Assembly (NCBI GenBank): GCA_036346265.1 | Contig: CM070678.1 | Coordinates: forward strand, 20,686,001-20,750,000 | DNA: 64,000 nucleotides | Direction of reading: 5' to 3' | Source of the DNA: Melocanna baccifera | Lineage: Eukaryota; Streptophyta; Magnoliopsida; Poales; Poaceae | Shown: positions 58,011 to 64,000 of the stretch, in pieces | Position numbering within the stretch: position 1 is the first letter of the stretch | Layout: each line of letters starts with the position of its first letter | Position numbers and translations under genes: made by a program | The notes under the pieces: generated by a model | Seen by the model: only the letters and a program-made list of their open reading frames with translations | Told to the model about the DNA's origin: nothing | The model's database searches: none

Positions 58011-59199
58011 GGCTTATGTGACGTAGGAAGATGCCATTGTTGGGCATGTGGAAGAAGTTGGGTAGTCGTAAGGTCGGGAAGGTCGAAGCTAGGGAGGTGA
58101 ATATGCGCTTTTCAAATTTCTTTGGCTAAAACAAAAATTTAGATGCATAAGCGTAAATCAAATCGGTTTTGCTCAATTAAGGCCTAAAACATCTAGTTTC
58201 ACTTAAGTGCACCAACAACGCCTCCACACCGTCTAATAGTCGGCAACCTCCAAGAGTTATAAGCAAGTTACTTGCTTGACTCACCAAATGCAAAAAAAAT
58301 GCATGAGTGGACACTCCATCCACCTCTAGAAGCAACATGCGCAACAATAGACTTTTATCTTTGCTCACATGGTATAATACATGCACAATTGAGAAAAGAA
58401 ACTCTAGCTCAAGAGAATGAAATATGATGCATCAACCTTTACTCTCAACTGTCCATAAGGGGTATATATAGCCCTCACAACAAAAACTAACTGTTGGGGC
58501 CGAAATCCCCAAAGTTGGTCAGAATTTGTGCGACCGGTATTAAGAGGCTGATCAGACCGAACCTTACTGTAACAGATGGTAACTATGCATTTAATGCACC
58601 TAAACTATCCCTTACATTTGGGTTTGGTCGGACCGCCCACACAAACCCTGGTTGCACCAGTCCTGAAGAAAATGGTGAACCCAAAAAAACACCCTTATGG
58701 AAAATGGAGCCGCCAACCAAAAATCGGTAGCACTAGAAACAACATGGCGGTAGCATCACTGGCACAAAGGATGGTTAGAACGTAGGAAAAAAGGTGGTAG
58801 AACCAAAAAAAATTGGTAGTGCCAGACTTTAAATGGTGGTAGCACTACCTTTATTTTTAGTACAGGCAACACTCGAAAAAATGATCATAACTTTTCAATC
58901 CGATGTAGGAATTGAGTAATCTTGTACTCTATGAAACGTTTATTCAGAGTGCTACACAACACAACTATTTGCATGATCTTTAATACATTAGAACAATGTA
59001 GAAAGCATAAGAACTCTAAACAGCCACTCTAATGGTCTAAGCCAAGAAAATAGCAACAACAATCTTAGACTATACCAAGGAAAAATGCATGAACTCCAAC
59101 AATTTTTAAAACGCATTTACAAATTTAAATTATACCACAAGGAGTAGGTACATGGTCTTCAACCATTTGCAAAGTATAATCACATGCTATAATGAGAAA
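58011..59199. other. repeat-like intergenic, no gene recognised
   Basis: 58085-58500 resembles retroelement non-coding sequence (GTGAATATGCGCTTTTCAAA). 58500-58860 has short repeats of GGTAG(A/C)(A/C) and TGGTCGGACCG type. Two overlapping frames at 58494-58785 have no domain. Confidence 0.3.
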
Positions 59200-60720
59200 T
59201 GCATGAGCCACAACTATTGCCACCTAATGATACAGGTCCACATGGCGGCCACGTGTCAGCCACGTGGATGCTACATCAGCCTAGAGCCACCCATCGGCCA
59301 TGTCAGCGTCATGTGTCAGACACGTGGCAGTCACGTCAGCATTTTCATCTTTGTCAGCCGCCATTTGTACACTACATCACCCTCCCTACCACCTCAGCTT
59401 TCCTCTGGTCCATGGACCTTGTCCATGGAAGACCGAGCCCACCAGTATTAAATGTTTAGACCTGCATTGATATAATTTTAGGTTGAGATAACTTTTCATA
59501 GGAAATGATAAGCTTTTAAAATGTATTATTGACTTCGGTTAGTCAAGAGAGTCTATGGAATGTTCCAAAATAAAATAAAAAAACTTAGTTTAGATTTAGG
59601 CTAATGGATAGATGGTGGGTGTTGGCATGCATTGTTATTCGGTGATACAATATTGATTGTTAGGCACAAGGGGTCTGTGGTTTGAGTCTAAGTTAAGTTA
59701 AGAACCATTCTATGAGCTACTATCACAAAGCTCAATCGTACTACCACAAGACTAATATGGGATAGTCCTGACTGACTAATTAGCGGATCCCAACCTGATT
59801 CTCTCTATAGGCTGAATGTGAGCGTGATGTAGGCTATGAGAAGTCTCACATGGCATAAGAGGGGGCCTCGATCTGGAGGATTCCTTGTTAGGGTGAAATC
59901 TTGGAGGCATGGCTAGGTTGAAGGCTTAACTTTATAAAGGCCTTGTTATGATTACTCCGTCGCACGACGAAAGAAACGTGTAATGGGCGACACAATGAGC
60001 AAATCATATATTGTTTGTAAAGCTATACCACCTCTGTAGAGTATATAAACTATCCAGGATAACCGTGCCACGGTCAAGGGCATGCTGGGTAAGGTTTTTC
60101 ACATATTGCACTTGATTTTTTATGAAAAAAAATTAGATGGAAATATGGTATCTTTTTGGAGAAAAATGGTTTGGGTAGAACACCTATGGTTAGGTTGGTG
60201 CTAGATCGGTGCCTACACTAATAATAATATTTTGAATTACAATGTTTAATTTTTGTATCAAGGTCAGCAATTTCAATCTACTTTTTTGTATTTCTTTAAA
60301 AGCTGTTTATGCTTAAATAACCATATAAGCCTTCCTTTGTTATTTTTATCATTATATTGCATTTTCTGGTGTGACTTGCGGAGTATAAGTTTGTACTCAC
60401 CCTTACTTCTTCACCTCAGAGGAAGACGACTTCGACTACGGTGAGAACTAGGATGATTAGGCTACGTCTTACTGTCGTCTGCCTGTGGGCAGGCTTGAGC
60501 TTCACTTTCTTCAGTTGCTTCCGCAGTTGTTTCCCTTTTGCTATTTTTGCCAATGAGCACAGTTGTAAACTTTGGGGTCATAAAACCATATCCTTTTATT
60601 TAATAAAGATCATCATTTGTACTTGGTGTTTATCTCTGTTACCGCTGTATGCACTAGCTGATCCTGAACTAGTGCGATTTATATAGAGGATCTGGAGTCA
60701 TTACTTTGGGGTCCGACATC
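59200..60720 (+). mobile_element. partial gypsy LTR, same family as 14.9-17.9 kb
   Basis: 59230-59340 repeats the CACGTGTCAG / CACGTCAGC cluster seen at 15930-16095. 59870-60090 aligns with 17040-17270 (shared AAAGGCCTTGTT(A/G)TGATT, then a cytosine-rich ending). 60560-60710 aligns with 17770-17912 (CACTAG.(T)GATC.TG.ACTAGTG, and an end in CCGACA). The 5' part of the LTR is missing. Confidence 0.6.
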
Positions 60721-61085
60721 GGCCGACCCTGTCATGTTACGTACTCGACCATCACGCGTCACCAGCTTCTTTCAGACGACACCCGCCCGGGCGCCATTGT
60801 TGCAACTTTTGCTAGTTTGTTATGATTATTAGCTAGGATGCATGTTCTAGCTATCAGCGTGTATAAGTGGAGGCTATGCTTGCGACGCTTGCTTTTCACA
60901 CGGGTCGTCATTGGCGTGTAGAGCTGGCCGCTGCGTTGGTCTGGTCACCGGTTCATGGTGGGGTGGGGGTGCATCGCCACACGTGCAGCTGGTGCTTTCT
61001 TAAGGTAATGGTGGACGAGTTGATCAAGGGATAACGTGTGATGTCTTTTGTTTGGATTCACACACACTATGAGTCAGTTCTTATG

Positions 61086-61310
61086 TAGGTTCGTTTGGGT
61101 TTGTGGTTTAAATATTTGAATTCTAACTGTTCGTGAGAGGCAATACGCATGGAAAAATAATCGCATGCTATTTTGGCCGATACAACTAAATTCAGTATAC
61201 TTTTTACTATAATTTTTCTATTGACACTGCTTTAAAAACGCAACTTTTAAAACCTAGTCACTGTAAACAGTACAAGCATAAACCAACTTTAAGCTCAAAA
61301 GAACCCGACC
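61086..61310. mobile_element. Tourist-like MITE, subfamily 3
   Basis: Relative of 36712-36960 (GATACAACTAAATTCAGTAT, TTTTTACTATAATTTTTCTA). The right end CTCAAAAGAACCCGACC is inverted against GGTTCGTTTGGGTTT. Confidence 0.55.
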
Positions 61311-61507
61311 CTTTTTAGCTGTGGCTTATGATTTTTAGACCTAGTGTAAGCGTTCATGCGAATGAACTGAAAACTGATAAAATGCTTTAAAAAATCTACC
61401 CTGATAAACTGCTTCAAAATGATAGTGAAAAAATTGTTCCATTTATTTGTTCGAAAGAAATCATATGCCATAAGCTATAAATCATAAACTGAAAAGAACA
61501 TGGCCTA
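61311..61507. mobile_element. MITE-like element adjoining the previous one
   Basis: The left part GCTGTGGCTTATGATTTTTA and the right part AAATCATAAACTGAAAAGAA are inverted, and the right end reads GAACATGGCC. About 200 bp. Target duplication not clear. Confidence 0.5.
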
Positions 61508-61580
61508 AATAGCTGCTAGCCAGAGACTTTGACTAAAAAAATGTGGCTATCTTTCTACTGGTGAGACATGTTTGCTACTA

Positions 61581-61837
61581 ATCCCTCCGTTCTTTTTTAC
61601 TTGACATTATTGACTTTTCACAATCTTCTAGATACGACTTTGACTGTTATTTTTTATAACTTTATACTAAGATATACTAATAAAGGTATAATATTATAAA
61701 AGTAATTTTAACGATAAATCTAATAATATAATTTTAGTATAGCTAATCTAGATTTTTTAAATTTATTTGTGATCAAATTTTAGAAAGTTTGACGGTAAAA
61801 ATTACAGAAAGTCAAGTAAAAAAGAGCAAAGAGAGAG
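61581..61837. mobile_element. Stowaway MITE
   Basis: Left end ATCCCTCCGTTCTTTTTTAC and right end GTAAAAAAGAGCAAAGAGAG are inverted. Flanked by TA (61579-61580 and 61838-61839). 257 bp. Confidence 0.75.
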
Positions 61838-62081
61838 TACTACTTGTCTGTGTTTAGGTTTTGTGTCGAGTGGGACACATACCCTCGGCCTCCATTAATG
61901 TATTTTCCAAAGTTTATGCGAAATTCTGTCCCAAAATGGCATGCATTTCACTCCAACAAAACGGAAACAAGGATAAAAATTGGAAGGCGTGTAGCAGTAT
62001 GTGTAATCATATACTTTTCATGATTATCCCCGGCTTCAATTTTTTTTTGCTGACAGAATAGGATCAGACCAAATAGTCTAA

Positions 62082-62360
62082 GGGGGCGTTCGTTTTAACG
62101 ATGGCTTTTGGCTGAAATTTTACTGTAGCTAGCTTTTTTTACTGTAGCTGAATTGACTTTTTAAGCATAATTAAATTTTTAAAAAAATTAAAAATAAAAA
62201 AAATATATTAGCCCATTACGGACAATACAAAGGAACACGGGGAAAAAAGAAAAATACAAAAAAAATCCCAAAAAATCTAAAAAATTCAGAAAAAGACGAA
62301 TTACTGAATAGTGAAAAAAGGCTGAAGCTGAAACTGAAAAAAACTGAAACAAGCGGGGCC
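62082..62360 (+). mobile_element. Tourist-like MITE, well-preserved copy
   Basis: Starts GGGGGCGTTCGTTTTAACG and ends CTGAAACAAGCGGGGCC, inverted. Flanked by TAA (62079-62081 and 62361-62363). The interior has TACTGTAGCT twice and TTAGCCCATTACGGACAATA. It defines the family seen at 1201, 21075, 36988, 45712 and 46196. 279 bp. Confidence 0.85.
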
Positions 62361-64000
62361 TAAGGTCTCCTGTCATTGTGAGCCCTTTTTCCTTATTTGA
62401 TTTTCTTTCCTACTACCCAGAAAAAGTGAGAGACAGAGCATTTCTCAATGCTCCAGTGAACAAAATGTTCACCGTCTCCCATGGGAACTCTGCGGGCCCC
62501 ACCTGCCAGCTTGACTAGACCCCTGTGGCTCGCCCATGCTATTCCCTGTGATCGCATGGCATTTGCATGCCATGCAACGCGATGCAGCTCCTTCCAAGTG
62601 TTCCTTCATACCACCGCTAGCATCAGTGGCCATCAGCTCGAGATCGGACGGGGGGCAGAGGCTAGGCTCATCACGTTAGCGTGGGCCACCGGTCCACGTG
62701 TCCTGTCACGGTTGGCCCCGCTCGCCAGCGTGAGTAACCCCAGTCAAAGGGCGATGGACACTTGTCGGGGGCTCTTGTCTGAGAGTTTGATTGCGGCCCG
62801 GTGCTTTGCCCAAATGATCGGCTTACCGCCAGTACCCGGCACTGACTTACCATGGCCCGTGATGGTGGGCCATTCCCATCTAGACCTAGCCACTGGTCGG
62901 GTCTTTTTGATCCGACACATGGCTTGATCAACCTAAGGCACAACAAGGCACGAATGCATGTAGGATAAACCTGCGTGACACACTTGTTAGGATCATGCTG
63001 GGCCTATATTGGCGGCACGACACAGGACACCTACATGGATCATGTTTGGGCCAGCACAGCACAAACCAGGCCAATCGGCCCTAAGTAAGCATGGCACGAC
63101 AGCACATGGCAGGGCATGATAGCACACAACATTGCACGCAGACACGGCACTATGTTAGTGTGGCGCGTCGCACGTTTCCCTACGGCCGATGCCAACACGG
63201 TCCTCGTGGAGAAAGAAAGTGAAGAGTATCTGTGGCAGTGCAAGTTGTTGTTCCATGTTGCGTCGACACCGTGGGAAAGCAAGGCCACCACTTGAGCGGC
63301 ATCCCATACTATAACGAGGCCACCACAGCTACCGACGTTGCACACATGACACCGACAAGCCGTAGGTGCACATACGAAACCAACTCCGTCACCACACTCA
63401 CCCGCAATCTGTCACCGACCTCATCGTTGTCGCTCTCCTCCACCAACCCGCCTCCACGCTCATCACCTGAGCCTCGAGGGCCTGAGGCCATGGTGCGCAT
63501 TCCCTTATCACATCTCGGCCACCACCTAACACCGGATCTACCGCGTCGACCAGATCTTGCCCCAAAATGGTGGCCTCCTTCATATTTGCCGCGGATCTGG
63601 TAGTTGCAGGCATTGGCAGGGAAAGTGGGCCATGGAAAGATGGGCGGTAGGCAGTAGTATGGCATGAGTGGCAGAGCCTACAAAAGCGGGCGACGATGGC
63701 AGGGTGGAACCGGAGAAGGCAACGAAGGAGAGGACGAGTAGTGGGGACGGTGGGAGCAGTGCCACAATGTGAGGCATTCAGAGAGGGAAAGGAAGAGCTG
63801 GAGAGGGAGAGAGAGAGCCAGACAGAGGTAGATAGAGACAGCCAGAGAGGGAAAAGGAGTGACATCGGCTGGGGCAACGGTAGTGTTGCGCTGTGCAACA
63901 TATGGCCGGTTGCAGAGATGCCATTGCTGCGATGTGCAACGACCAGGGACTTAGGAGATGACGATGTAGCTAAGGCCTACTCATGCTTTTACATTGATGT
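62361..64000. other. GC-rich, no gene recognised
   Basis: Open frames on both strands (62481-62927 plus; 63398-63901 minus; 63232-63603 plus) overlap and have no domain, so none is called. 62930-63170 is rich in GGCACGACA/CAGCACA words typical of a dispersed grass repeat. 63770-63860 is GA-rich. The window ends in this stretch. Confidence 0.35.

Noticed and set aside
62481..62927. 148-codon plus-strand frame
   Set aside because: No recognisable domain and a competing opposite-strand frame; GC-rich sequence gives long frames by chance.
63398..63901. 167-codon minus-strand frame near the window end
   Set aside because: Ser/Leu/Pro-rich, overlaps GA repeats and opposite-strand frames; no homologous motif recognised.

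Overview
The window is nuclear DNA of a grass. The evidence is the density of Tourist and Stowaway MITEs, Helitrons, long Ty3/gypsy LTRs, Ty1/copia elements, a PIF/Harbinger element, and genes with GC-rich 5' ends and GT-AG introns. A panicoid (sorghum/sugarcane/Miscanthus-like) source is my guess, but the sequence alone does not fix the genus. No prokaryotic, organellar or CRISPR feature was seen.

Layout. 0.3-4.9 kb (minus): eight consecutive exons of the C-terminal half of VPS16, 5'-truncated and with one lost splice acceptor. 5-11.5 kb: gene-poor, with a small Helitron-like sequence, a GAAACTTG-rich array and a palindrome triplet. 12.06-13.19 kb (plus): the clearest intact gene, a four-exon cytochrome b561 domain membrane protein of 253 aa. 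13.4-18.7 kb: a decayed minus-strand copia element split by a 3.0 kb gypsy solo LTR. 20.26-20.33 kb (minus): tRNA-Arg(ACG). 22.3-23.65 kb (plus): a lipid phosphate phosphatase (PAP2) pseudogene. 23.70-28.09 kb (plus): a nearly complete PIF/Harbinger transposon with TTA target duplication; the transposase catalytic core is open, while the Myb/SANT ORF1 carries frameshifts. 28-34.8 kb: Stowaway and hAT MITEs and probable LTR sequence. 34.81-35.35 kb (minus): a single-exon gene for a small C-terminally anchored membrane protein. 36-39.5 kb: MITE-rich. 39.53-41.39 kb: a non-autonomous Helitron that has picked up two 14-3-3 exons. 43.7-49 kb: two copia elements with nested MITEs. 49.1-53.3 kb: a Mutator-like element carrying a broken plant mobile domain gene, followed by an array of self-complementary repeats. 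56.7-58 kb: a relative of that element with a MULE-transposase-like fragment. 59.2-60.7 kb: a second copy of the gypsy LTR family. 61-62.4 kb: four MITEs. 62.4-64 kb: GC-rich, unrecognised.

The probable functional host genes are few: the cytochrome b561 gene, the tRNA and possibly the 34.8 kb gene. Most other coding signal is captured or decaying: VPS16, LPP, 14-3-3, an alpha/beta-hydrolase scrap, PMD and transposase relics. Insertions are layered (MITE in LTR, LTR in copia, MITE in pseudogene), which gives a relative order of events. I found no convincing undescribed molecular system. The most informative structures are the Harbinger element, the gene-capturing Helitron, and the in-frame but splice-damaged VPS16 fragment.
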